From the NCBI GenBank assembly GCA_963791995.1, contig CAWBUQ010000008.1, positions 124,001-188,000 on the forward strand: a stretch of 64,000 nt of DNA, in the 5' to 3' direction. This DNA is from Bog-473 sp963791995. GTDB taxonomy: Bacteria; Actinomycetota; Acidimicrobiia; Acidimicrobiales; RAAP-2. The notes beneath the pieces were generated by a model, which had not been told where the DNA came from, did no database searches, and saw only the letters and a list, made by a program, of their open reading frames with translations. Made by a program: the position numbers and the translations under genes. Shown here piece after piece: positions 30,811 through 39,504 of the stretch (position 1 is the stretch's first letter; the number at the start of each line of letters is the position of its first letter).

Positions 30811-30951
30811 CGGTGCCAGTTATCTTTGGCGAGCGACCCGGGACATTGTGACCATGGTACGGAACAAGTTCTCGACGGACCCGTCGCCCTGAGCAAAAGG
30901 CAATGCCCTCTGCTTGCATGGCTTCGCGAGCCACAGGACACCCCTCGAAGC

Positions 30952-31000
30952 GCTTCCCAAGCTGAGAGCGCGGGCTGGATTCCCGCCGCCCGATCTGTCC
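30952..31000. repeat. Third, degenerate copy of the tRNA-Gly attachment repeat
   Basis: It matches attR (28518-28566) at 44 of 49 positions in the same orientation. Two of the differences fall in the T loop, so it is decaying. Similarity continues about 18 bp beyond (GCAGGTCA is shared). It suggests a past insertion of the 28567-30951 segment. Confidence 0.8.
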
Positions 31001-31075
31001 GAAGATGGCAGGTCACGTGCTGCTCCGGTCGCTGCACGACACTTTCTCGAACGACGCTCCGGTTTTCATGTGAGT

Positions 31076-31558
31076 TTCCGCCACGCCGGATGGCAACCGG
31101 GTAGACGGCCGGCGAGGTCGTCGAACCCCTTCCCGTATGCGGTGGGCCGTCGGAGGTGGAGGACGATGCACAGAGCGAGTGGGTCGCAACCGACGCTGGC
31201 AAGGTGTTCTCGGAGCAGGTCGGCAGCTCGAGTGAAGTTCCCGGCTGGCCGCAGTGCTGACCACTTCGATGTGGTGGCGTTCCCAGTTCGTCAGGTGGCC
31301 GCGGACAGGACCCGTAGGCGCTTCGGTGATGACATTGAGATCGGCGACGGCGAGGCAGAAGGCCGGATCCGATCCGACAGCGAGTCGCAGCGCTTCGGTA
31401 GCGGGGCCATGGTCGACGGCCCGCTGAGCCAGGCGGTACCAGGCCGCCGCCCGCGGGTTTGTCGTGACCGCACGACCGTGGTCCTCGACGGCCAGCTCGG
31501 CCGTTTCCAGATGTGCAGGGCCACTCGGTTGTCCACGACGGATTTGCTCCATGGCCAC
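31076..31558 (-). pseudogene. Short TPR-like protein, frameshifted
   Basis: Two frames make one protein. The first starts at the ATG at 31558 with helical repeats (NPRAAAWYRLAQRAVDHG, EALRLAVGSDPAFCLAVADL, NWERHHIEVVSTA). Near 31250 it passes to the next frame (FTRAADLLREHLASVGCDPLAL), ending at TGA 31076-31078. This series is familiar from actinobacterial proteins called tetratricopeptide-like, of unknown role. The start lies 45 bp after the stop of the SARP regulator on the same strand, so it is likely the operon's second gene. The N-terminus may be truncated compared with relatives. Confidence 0.65.
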
Positions 31559-31603
31559 CAGGGTGAACCGGTGCCCTGACGAGGCGCTGAGGTGGTGCTG
31601 AGC

Positions 31604-34600
31604 TCAGCTGGGGCGAAGTCCGTGGGCGACGGCCAGAGCCTCGACGTCGGGGTCGTCGAGGGTGGCTTCGAAGAAGGCGGTGGACCGGCCAACGGCCGCC
31701 CGACGCTCGAGGACGGCGCTGAGGCGTGCCCGGTTCGCCTCGGTGTTGGAGGAGGTGAGCGCGACTGCGGCGACCACGGTGTCAGCCAGGATTCGCACCA
31801 ACGGATCGGCCGCCTCTGCGGCTCGGTCTTGGGCTTGCATGGCGTACTCGTCGGCCCCTGCCAGGTCGCCAACGGCCAGGGACCACCACACGAGGCCGAT
31901 GAGCGCCGGAGTCGAGCCACCCGGCAGGCCGACGGCCTCGTAGTTGTGTCTGGCCTCGTCGAGCCAGCGTCGAGACGAGGTGAAGTCACCGAGTCGGCGA
32001 GCGGCTCCTGCCCGACCGGTGAGCGCGGCGGTGTTGGCCAATTGCGAATTGGTGGCGATGGCTGTGGCAAAGAGCTCCTCGGCGGCAATATCGTCACCGA
32101 GCCGGGCCCGCAGGGTGGCCAGGCGGATCAACCACATCGATTCGAAGTGGATCATTCCGGCTACCCGGCAGGCCTCGATGAGCTCTTCGTATGCGCCAAC
32201 GGCGGCCGAGAAGTCTCCGTGGGATTCCTCGATGCCGGCGAGCATGCCGAGCCCATAGAGGATCATCCAGTGGTCACCGCAGGTCCGCAGCCGCTCCACA
32301 CTGGATCGTGTCAGGATTTCGGCTTCTTCGGCTCGGCCCTGCGCGGCCGCGTTCCGAGCGGAGAACATGTCGTGGGTGGCCACGTCCCAGGGGTCACCTT
32401 TCTCAATCACCAGAGGGAGCGCTTCGGCCAGAGCCTCCTGGGAAGCGTCGAATTCGCCCAGCCGCGCGAGGACGTCGGACAGGACAAGGAGTGCCCCGCC
32501 CAGGTCAGGTGAGCGTGCCCGTCGCAGATCGGCAAGGGCGTCTTGGAAAGCATCGAGTGCCGCGCCCGGACCTACGACGATGCTCGAGAAGAAGGCCTTG
32601 TACGCAGCCGCAAAGCCACGAAGTCCCCCGCAGCCGTCCGAGGGGTCGACAGCGAGGGCGTCGCTCGACCATCGGTAGCCCTCGTGGAAGTCAGCACGGA
32701 GGAACCACAGGTAGGCGACGCTGCCCACAAGGGCAAGGGCGGAGGCGGCGTCACCACGCCCGATGAACCAGTCGAGGGCGGCGCGGAAGTTGTCCAGATC
32801 CGCTTCCAGTCGGGCCCTCCATTCGATTCCCGCGTGGCCGCGCAGACCGGGTCGTCCCTGTTCCCCCATTTTGAGGTACCAGCGAGCGTGGTGTTCTTGG
32901 ACGTGGACCACCTCGACCGAGTCGACGAGGTGCTCGCGGGCGTACTCCCAAAGAGTTTGCAGCTGTGAGTAGCGCGCCGGAGTGGAGCCGATGTCGACGG
33001 TCACGAGGGACTTGTCAACGAGCCGGCTGAGGATGTCGAGGATCTCGTCGCGAGGTACCAGGTCGTCGGAGCAGACTGACTCGACAGCGACCAGCTCGCA
33101 GCCGCCAGCGAAGACGGAAAGACGAGCGAAGAGCCTGCGTTCGTCCTCGAACAAGAGGTCGTAGCTCCAGTCCACCACCGCCCGCAGGGTCTGCTGGCGG
33201 GGCAATGCGGTACGGGCACCGCCGGTCAGGAGACGGAAGCGGTCATCGAGCCGTTGCGCCAGGGTGGCCAGTGGAAGGGCACGGAGTCGGGCTGCGGCGA
33301 GCTCGATGGCCAAGGGAAGGCCGTCCAAACGGAGGCAAAGATCTGAGACGACCTGGCCGGCATGCCCTTCGGTGCTGAAGCCGGGCTGTACCGCCCGAGC
33401 ACGATCGACGAACAATTCGACGGCGGCTGGCTCTGGCAACCCGGCCACCGGCACCAGGACTTCACCGGGGACACCGAGCGGCTGGCGGCTCGTCGCAATC
33501 AGTCGGAGACCGGGCACCGCGCCGAGCAGGGTTTCGGCCAATTCTGGCCGCTCGGTCGATCACGTGTTCACAGTTGTCGAGAACGACCACGAGTGATTGC
33601 CCGGCCAAATGGTGAAGGATGATTTCCACCGTTGATCCCGGCGAATGGGCGCTTCCCAGCGAGGACGCTGCGGCCTCGAGCGCACCCGCGATGGCAGGCG
33701 CAACACCTTCGGGCTCGGTGACGCCGGCAAGGTCGATCAGCCAGGCGCCGTCTCGGTGCTCTCTTCCGAGGGAGGCAGCGACCTCCACAGCCAGTCGGGT
33801 CTTGCCGACCCCGCCGGGACCAACCAGGGTCACGAGCCGGCAGGTACGCACCGTTTCGCTCAGCTGCTCGAGCTCGGACTGGCGGCCGATGAAGGTGCTC
33901 ACTTGCTGCCGCAGGTTGCCGGCAACGGCGCGATCCCGGGACGCAGTGGGAACCTCGGTTGGACCGGTCAACGCCAGCGTCGAATCCTGAGCCAGGACAC
34001 GGGCCTCGAGCTCACGCAGGGACACGCTCGGATCGATGCCCAGCTCGTCGACCAATCGATCCCTGATCCCGGCATAGGCCCGCAGCGCCTCGGCCTGCCG
34101 TCCGTCCCGGTACAGGGCAAGGATGAGCAGCTCCCACAGACGCTCGCGCAACGGGTTTTCCCGGCAGAGCGTCTCGAGGTGGCCAATGACCTCTCGGTGA
34201 CGGCCCAGCGCCAGGTCTGCTTCCGCGCTGGCCTCCAACGCAGCCAGGGCCAGCTCGCCCAGGTGTGCTCGTTCGGCATCGGCGAAGCCGGCATAGGCGA
34301 ACTCGCCCAGTGGGTCCCCGCGCCGCAGCTGGAGCGCCTCGGAGAGAGCGGCCGACGCCGGCTCGACGTTGCCCTCGCCAAGGAGCCGCCGGCCCGTGGC
34401 CACCAGTCGTTCGAAACGGACTGCGTCGATGTCGTCGGGATTGACGGAGAGGGCATAGCCGGCCTCGCTGGTGAGAACCGCCGCCGCCCCGAGCGTGCGC
34501 CGCAGCTGACCGACCTGTGCTTGCAGAGCATTGGATGGGTTGGCCGATTGCCCGTCTTCCCACAGGGCGTCGATGAGGTGGTCGGCCGCGACCGGCCTCC

Positions 34601-34718
34601 CCCGGTGCAGCGCCAGGAGAGCCAGCAGAGCTCGCTGCTTGGTGCCGCGGACCTGCACCGTCTCGCCCGCCTGCAGCACCTCGAACTCGCCGAAGAACCT
34701 GACCTCCACGTTCGCCAC
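31604..34718 (-). CDS. SARP/AfsR-family regulator: BTAD, NB-ARC and TPR-like domains, one frameshift
   Basis: From the GTG at 34718 (VANVEVRFFGEFEVL) the protein has an OmpR-type winged helix (about 1-95), a bacterial transcriptional activator domain (ADAERAHLGELALAALEASAEADL, to about 250), and an NB-ARC ATPase with Walker A GPGGVGKTRLA and the DNCEHVID Walker B. The frame shifts near 33550. The rest (LRLIATSRQPLGVPGE, LDGLPLAIELAAARLR, then about 350 residues of helical repeats) is in another frame. Joined length is about 1035 aa, the AfsR layout. It diverges from an ABC exporter across 149 bp and is probably its ATP-dependent activator. Confidence 0.88.
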
Positions 34719-34760
34719 GGTACGACCATTGAGCTGCCAGGCGGGGGGTATTTCGTGGAG

Positions 34761-34788
34761 CCTTCGCATTTCGGCCTTCGGATTTCGA
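34761..34788. promoter_or_regulatory. Tandem 14-bp direct repeat in the SARP/ABC divergent promoter
   Basis: CCTTCGCATTTCGG is followed directly by CCTTCGGATTTCGA, 12 of 14 identical. SARP proteins bind short direct repeats in front of their targets. The site lies between the regulator start (34718) and the transporter start (34868). Confidence 0.5.
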
Positions 34789-34867
34789 CCTCAGTGGCTC
34801 GTCAGCCACACCTCAGGCCCAAAGCGCAGGCTGCCAACCGACAAGAACCTCTCGGAAAGGAAGCACG

Positions 34868-35797
34868 ATGATCGAAGCAACGCACCTGACCAAGCGCTAC
34901 GGCAAGACGGTTGCGGTCAATGAGGTCTCCTTCAAGGCCAACCCCGGGCAGGTGACCGGTTTCCTCGGTCCCAACGGAGCCGGCAAGTCGACCACCATGC
35001 GCATGGTCCTGGGCCTCGACACTCCGACTTCGGGTGAGGTCCGGGTGGACGGCAAGCCGTACCGCCAGCTGGCCGACCCTCTCCGGTCGGTCGGGGCGCT
35101 CCTCGACGCCGGCGCCATCGTCGGCGGCCGCAGTGCCGCCAACCACCTGATGTGGCTGGCCGACAGCAACGGCATCGCACGCCGCCGGGTGAGCGAAGTG
35201 CTCGACATCGTCGGACTCAGCGATGTGGCGGGAAAGCGGGTCGGGACCTTCTCGCTCGGCATGAACCAGCGCCTCGGCATCGCCGCCGCCCTACTCGGCG
35301 ACCCCGAGACGGTCATGTTCGACGAGCCGATCAACGGCCTCGACCCCGAGGGCATCCTGTGGATCCGCAACCTGATGAAGTCGCTGGCATCAGAAGGCCG
35401 CACGGTCTTTCTCTCGAGCCATCTGATGAGCGAAATGGCCCAGACCGCCGATCACCTGATCGTGATCGGTCGAGGCCAGATCATCGCCGACGCCGGCACC
35501 GATGAGTTCATCAACCGGCACACGGCCCCGAGTGTCCGGGTCCGGGCTGTGGAGCAGACCGACCTGGCCGATGCCCTAACCCGACGCGGCGCACGGATCG
35601 AGCTCGGTTCCGACGGCGCCATGGTCGTGACCGGGATCGACTCCGCCGCCATCGGCGCCGTCGCTTCCGCCCACGACATCAGCCTTGTCGAGCTGGCTCC
35701 ACTCGAGTCGTCGCTCGAGGATGCGTATTTCGACCTGACCAAGGATGTAACCGACTACCACGCCGGCCAGTTGACCGGCTCGACCAAAGGAAACTGA
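34868..35797 (+). CDS. ABC transporter ATP-binding protein (antibiotic/bacitracin-export type)
   Basis: The 309-aa ATPase has Walker A GPNGAGKST near 34-42, the Q-loop in DAGAIVGGRSA, a signature FSLGMNQRLGIA (the LGMxQR variant of this subfamily), Walker B VMFDEPINGLDP and the H-loop LSSHLMSEM. A C-terminal accessory domain of about 80 residues follows, as in DrrA/BcrA-like ATPases. A GGAAAGGAAG site precedes the ATG. It overlaps nothing but is separated from the permease start by a single base. Substrate unknown; the SARP regulator next door suggests a natural product or cell-envelope stress. Confidence 0.93.
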   Translation: MIEATHLTKRYGKTVAVNEVSFKANPGQVTGFLGPNGAGKSTTMRMVLGLDTPTSGEVRVDGKPYRQLADPLRSVGALLDAGAIVGGRSAANHLMWLADSNGIARRRVSEVLDIVGLSDVAGKRVGTFSLGMNQRLGIAAALLGDPETVMFDEPINGLDPEGILWIRNLMKSLASEGRTVFLSSHLMSEMAQTADHLIVIGRGQIIADAGTDEFINRHTAPSVRVRAVEQTDLADALTRRGARIELGSDGAMVVTGIDSAAIGAVASAHDISLVELAPLESSLEDAYFDLTKDVTDYHAGQLTGSTKGN

Positions 35798-35798
35798 C

Positions 35799-36629
35799 AT
35801 GAGCACTGCGACCTACACCATTGATGCGAATCACGTCACATCCCCGGCTTCGGCTGTACGAACGGCTCCGATCAGCAGGATTCTCAGGTCGGAGTGGACC
35901 AAGCTTCGGACGCTGCCTTCGACTTGGCGGACGGCCGTCATTGCGGTGACCATATCCATCGGCTTGGGCGCCATCCTGTGCGTCTCTCAGGCCAACCAGT
36001 GGGCGACCATGACCGCCGCGCAGCGCGCCACGTTCGACCCGACGGCATGCTCGTTGGGGGGATTCTTCTTGGTCGGCGCCGTGCTACTCGGGGCGCTCGC
36101 CGTGCGAACGGTGACAGCCGAGTACTCGTCGGGGATGATCCGGTCCACTTTCACGGCCACACCCAGCCGACGTCTGGTGCTGACGACCAAGGCTGCCATC
36201 ACCGCGGCGTTCGCGTTCCCGGTGGCTCTGCTGGCTTCCGTGGTCAGCTTCGAAGTCGGTCAGCGGATCTTTGCCGGCAAGCACCTCCAGGTGTCCTTCG
36301 GGCATCCCGGTGTGCTGCAAGCGGTGGTCTTCGCTGCCGTGGCCGTCAGCCTCGTCGCAATCATCGGGGTGGGACTCGGCGGTCTCATCCGGCACACCGC
36401 CGGGGCGACCACAGCTCTGGTGCTGGTCATCGTCGGAGGAGCTGTGCTCGGCCAGTTCCTTCCGGCCGGCCTTCGCCAGTACCTGCCTGGGACCGCGCTC
36501 GAGGCCTCGGTGACGGTCAACCACTCGGCGGGACTCCTGAAGCCTGGTACTGCCCTCGCGGTCCTCGCCATCTATGCCGCGATCGCCTTGGCGGCGGCAA
36601 CGATCCGGGTGGCCCATCGGGACGCCTGA
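35799..36629 (+). CDS. ABC-2 type permease
   Basis: The 276-aa membrane protein has a cytosolic start ending in ILRSEWTKLRTLPSTWRT, the standard opening of ABC-2 permeases, and about six membrane helices (TAVIAVTISIGLGAIL, GGFFLVGAVLLGALAV, AFAFPVALLASVVSF, AVVFAAVAVSLVAIIGVGLGG, TALVLVIVGGAVLGQ, ALAVLAIYAAIALAAA). The motif TAEYSSGMIRSTFTATPSR after helix two is typical. It forms the exporter with the preceding ATPase and is closed by a strong hairpin at 36643. Confidence 0.92.
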   Translation: MSTATYTIDANHVTSPASAVRTAPISRILRSEWTKLRTLPSTWRTAVIAVTISIGLGAILCVSQANQWATMTAAQRATFDPTACSLGGFFLVGAVLLGALAVRTVTAEYSSGMIRSTFTATPSRRLVLTTKAAITAAFAFPVALLASVVSFEVGQRIFAGKHLQVSFGHPGVLQAVVFAAVAVSLVAIIGVGLGGLIRHTAGATTALVLVIVGGAVLGQFLPAGLRQYLPGTALEASVTVNHSAGLLKPGTALAVLAIYAAIALAAATIRVAHRDA

Positions 36630-36642
36630 TATCGGAAGGCAG

Positions 36643-36682
36643 CCAAAATCCCCGGAGTGCATTCGCACTCCGGGGATTTTGG
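36643..36682. terminator. Strong bidirectional terminator hairpin
   Basis: A perfect 18-bp stem (from CCAAAATCCCCGGAGTGC to its complement) closes on a 4-base loop ATTC. The A/T-rich outer part (AAAAT/ATTTT) gives a T-run on both strands. It separates the ABC operon from the convergent sigma-PASTA gene. Confidence 0.9.
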
Positions 36683-36753
36683 CGTCTGTGTGTTCAACAT
36701 GGCCTTTCACCATCAAGCCAGGCCCGGGCAAGTTCCCTCAGACATACCTGTGC

Positions 36754-38073
36754 TCACGGACCAAGAGAGTTGAAGACGAATATCTGGCTGCGGGCCTGAA
36801 CCTTCGAGCCCGGAGCCAGTGAAGTCCGGATCACGTGACCGGCCGGAACCGTCCGCGAGTGGGCGTTCTCGGGCAGTGCCGAGAGGCCAGTCTGCGACAG
36901 AGCCGCCATGGCGGTCGGCGTCGACCACCCGACCACGTCGGGCACTGTCTCGGTCACGCTGGGACACGGGACCGTCGAGGTGGTCCCGTTCGCCGTTGCC
37001 GAACCTTGCAGGCAGGGTTCATCCGCCGGAGTCTTGCCGAGCGGAACAAAACCGACGCCGGGGTACATGTGCCCGATCAGCGTCTTGAGGTCGGGGCCGT
37101 AGACAGGCGCCACGGACCCCAGGAGTGAACTCGCCGGTTTGTTCAGCTCCGGCGGCAGGATGTAAGAGCGCGGCACGTACCCCTTCACGCCGCCCGTCGC
37201 GATGCTGATGAAGTCTGGCGCCGCTTGGGTGTCGAGTTGCCCGTTCACTGTGGGAATGGGCCCCTTGGTGAGGTAGATCGTGCCGGCAGTTGCACCGCCG
37301 GCAACGGAGAGACCGATCCCCAGGCCGATGACCACTCCCAGGTGGTGCCAACGGCGACCAAGTCGCTCTCGCCAACTGGTTGCGTACTGTTCCAACTGGG
37401 AGCGCGCCGCGGCATGGCGTCTGGCGGGGAGCGACCTCTCCGGTGGAACGTAGGTTTCAATCATTCGGTCTGTGACCTCCGCTGCGTTCGTCGGTGTGCG
37501 TTCTCGTTCTCGGACGTCGAGGCGGGGCTGTGACTCCCGCAGCTGTGCCCGTGCCCTCGAGAGCCGCGACTTCACGGTTCCCACCGGGACTCCCAAGGCG
37601 ACACTGGCCTCGGCTGTCGAGAGTCCGTCCCAATCACACAGTGCGATCACCTCTTGTTCTTCACGACGAAGCTCGTGAAGATCGACGAGGATCTGTCGCA
37701 TCACTTGTTGGTCTTCGATGCGCTCGTCGATCTCGGCGTCTTCCGAGGGATGATCCATGGTCCTGGGAAGCTTCGCCAGGAGTCGGCGGTACCGACGGCG
37801 TGAGCGCTCGGCGTTCTTGAGGCTGTTGTTCGCGATTCCGAGAAGCCAGGGGAGGATCGAATCTCCCGAGAGCTCGACGTCTCGCCGTTTGCGCCATGCC
37901 TCGAGGAACACAACGCTGGTGAGGTCCTCGGCGACCGACCATTCGGCAGAGCGTCGAAAGCAGTGGTTGTAGACCGCACGGGCGTGGCGATCGAAGAGTT
38001 GGCCGAAGGCACGGCCATCGTGTCGGGCGACCTTCTCCCAGAGTTCGGAGTCAGGCGGATCCTCGGGTCCCAC
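36754..38073 (-). CDS. ECF sigma factor fused to a membrane segment and a C-terminal PASTA domain
   Basis: From the GTG at 38073 the first 200 residues are an ECF sigma factor: region 2 FGQLFDRHARAVYNHCFRRSAEWSVAEDLT-type and region 4 ALGVPVGTVKSRLSRARAQLRE. After a basic linker there is one membrane helix (about 245-270, LGVVIGLGIGLSVAGGA). An extracytoplasmic part then ends in a PASTA domain (PDVVGWSTPTAMAAL to the stop). The frame is open throughout. However, an ATG at 37464 (MIETYVPPERS) overlaps a TGA in the other frame as ATGA, the usual junction of two coupled genes, so this could be a sigma gene and a sensor gene joined by a frameshift. If real, the fusion tethers a sigma factor to a muropeptide-sensing domain. 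Confidence 0.82.
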   Translation of the reverse strand: MGPEDPPDSELWEKVARHDGRAFGQLFDRHARAVYNHCFRRSAEWSVAEDLTSVVFLEAWRKRRDVELSGDSILPWLLGIANNSLKNAERSRRRYRRLLAKLPRTMDHPSEDAEIDERIEDQQVMRQILVDLHELRREEQEVIALCDWDGLSTAEASVALGVPVGTVKSRLSRARAQLRESQPRLDVRERERTPTNAAEVTDRMIETYVPPERSLPARRHAAARSQLEQYATSWRERLGRRWHHLGVVIGLGIGLSVAGGATAGTIYLTKGPIPTVNGQLDTQAAPDFISIATGGVKGYVPRSYILPPELNKPASSLLGSVAPVYGPDLKTLIGHMYPGVGFVPLGKTPADEPCLQGSATANGTTSTVPCPSVTETVPDVVGWSTPTAMAALSQTGLSALPENAHSRTVPAGHVIRTSLAPGSKVQARSQIFVFNSLGP

Positions 38074-38286
38074 ATACTCACTATGTCCGGCACAGCAATT
38101 TCGGTTCCGACGGCCACACTGGAACAAGACGCTGCGAGCACCTGTGACAAACGGCGATGCTCGCTGGGATATCCCCATCTCAGGGATCTCGTGGCCGTGT
38201 TCAGGGATTTCGTTGCCGTGGGATCTCAGCTGAGGTGTCCCTCAGTGGCGCGACCGCGGCGCAGGTGGCTGCCGTTCGCGGACCGA

Positions 38287-38883
38287 TCACCAGACGCCCG
38301 GCAGGAGCCTCGAGTGGACGCGCGAGCGGTAGGCCGCGTGCGCGGGGTTGGTGGCCAGCACGCGCTCCTCGGCGCAGATCCGGCCCACGTTGCACGCCGT
38401 CGCGAGCGTGGCCACGGCCAGGTTTCGCAACGACAGGCTCTGCAGCAGATAGCCGCCCAGGAGCACCACGTACGAGGCGTAGATGGGGTGGCGGACGATC
38501 CGGTAAGGACCTCGCTCCACCAATCCCCGGTCGGCCGCCGCGAAGCCGAAAGACCGCCCGAGGGCAAGGAGTGACACAAGGCAGAACACGACGCCGCAGA
38601 ACTGCAGAAACAGGCCCCACTTCAGACCCCAGGCCAGATGGGCGCCGTCGGGTCGCAGCAGAACTGGGCCGAAGGTGCCGCCGAATGCGAAGAGCCAGTC
38701 GCCCGTTCGCTGCGTGACGACGCGAGCGGGCCGCCGCACGAGGTACGCGATGACGACCACCATCTGCTCGGCGGACAAGAGGAATCCGATCGGCCGATGC
38801 GTCTGGAGATAGGCCTCCAGCGTCACATACGTGAAGTAGGCGGCCCCGGTCGCACCGACGAGGTTCGCCGCGATCCTCAGCAC
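38287..38883 (-). CDS. Isoprenylcysteine/phospholipid methyltransferase-like membrane protein
   Basis: The 198-aa protein has five or six membrane helices and the C-terminal signature of ICMT/PEMT methyltransferases: LVERGPYRIVRHPIYASYVVLLGGYLL and the EERVL helix (AEERVLATNPAHAAYRSRV) that binds S-adenosylmethionine. The substrate is unknown; bacterial members methylate lipids or small molecules. The start is a GTG, and an in-frame upstream extension of about 15 residues is possible. It is last in a minus-strand set with DoxX and a fatty-acid hydroxylase-like protein. Confidence 0.82.
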   Translation of the reverse strand: MLRIAANLVGATGAAYFTYVTLEAYLQTHRPIGFLLSAEQMVVVIAYLVRRPARVVTQRTGDWLFAFGGTFGPVLLRPDGAHLAWGLKWGLFLQFCGVVFCLVSLLALGRSFGFAAADRGLVERGPYRIVRHPIYASYVVLLGGYLLQSLSLRNLAVATLATACNVGRICAEERVLATNPAHAAYRSRVHSRLLPGVW

Positions 38884-38979
38884 CCGCGCCAGCGTGGGCG
38901 GTCGGTGACGGCGGCCTGGTGAGGTGCGACCGCGACAGGAGCGGTCGCACCTCAGTCGCGCCGGCTCCGAGACCCACTG

Positions 38980-39504
38980 CTAGGGCCCGTCGCCGGCCTG
39001 CGGCGCGAGCCGTCCGTCCATGAGGGCGTCCAGGCTGAACCGGCCGGCGCCGAGCAGGGCGACGACGAGGGCCAGCACGGCCAGCGCCAGGTTCAATTGG
39101 TACCCCGGCGGGGGGTTCGACGAGTTGATCCCGGTCGCCCAGGTGACCGTGATCATCGCCATCACCATGTCGCCGAAGAGGGCCAGCCCGGCCAGCCGGC
39201 TGAGGAGCCCGACGGCCATGGCGAGGCCGCTGCCGAACTCGATCACGCCCCCCAGGACGGCGAAGAATCCGCCCGGGTGCAGGTGCGCGATGTTCGAGAA
39301 GTAGAGCGCGGTTCGGTGGATCCCCGGTCCGTTGAAGGCGCCGAAGAGTTTTCCGCCCCCGTAGTAGATGAAGATCCATGCCAACGCGATGCGAGCCGCC
39401 AGGAGGCCGAGATCGGCGGGCAGCGACGCTGGCCGGACGCTGAACACCAGTCGCACGAGGTCGCGGTACCGGGGTGTGCCCTTCGTCAGCGTGCCCGTCG
39501 CCAT
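38980..39504 (-). CDS. DoxX family membrane protein
   Basis: The 174-aa protein has four membrane helices in the DoxX arrangement: ALAWIFIYYGGGKLFGAF, HPGGFFAVLGGVIEFGSGLAMAVGLLSRLAGLALF, MVMAMITVTWATGI and a final LALAVLALVVALLGAG followed by FSLDAL. DoxX proteins associate with redox and membrane-stress functions, but the biochemical role is unsettled. The ATG lies inside the end of the upstream hydroxylase gene (19-bp overlap), which supports co-translation. Confidence 0.85.
   Translation of the reverse strand: MATGTLTKGTPRYRDLVRLVFSVRPASLPADLGLLAARIALAWIFIYYGGGKLFGAFNGPGIHRTALYFSNIAHLHPGGFFAVLGGVIEFGSGLAMAVGLLSRLAGLALFGDMVMAMITVTWATGINSSNPPPGYQLNLALAVLALVVALLGAGRFSLDALMDGRLAPQAGDGP

Larger units (their letters stand above)
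28567..31000. mobile_element. Probable older insertion between attR and a third, decayed tRNA-Gly repeat
   Basis: The 2.4-kb segment lies between attR and a 44/49 copy of the same repeat at 30952. It holds a small conserved protein gene and a class B PBP gene on the minus strand, and no integrase. The similarity of the outer repeat continues for about 18 bp past its end. This is what a second, earlier integration in the same tRNA gene would leave behind. Confidence 0.55.

Noticed and set aside
29305..31000. The PBP segment as part of the same element as the integrase
   Set aside because: The best repeat pair (48/49) closes the element at 28566, before the PBP gene; the outer repeat is clearly older.
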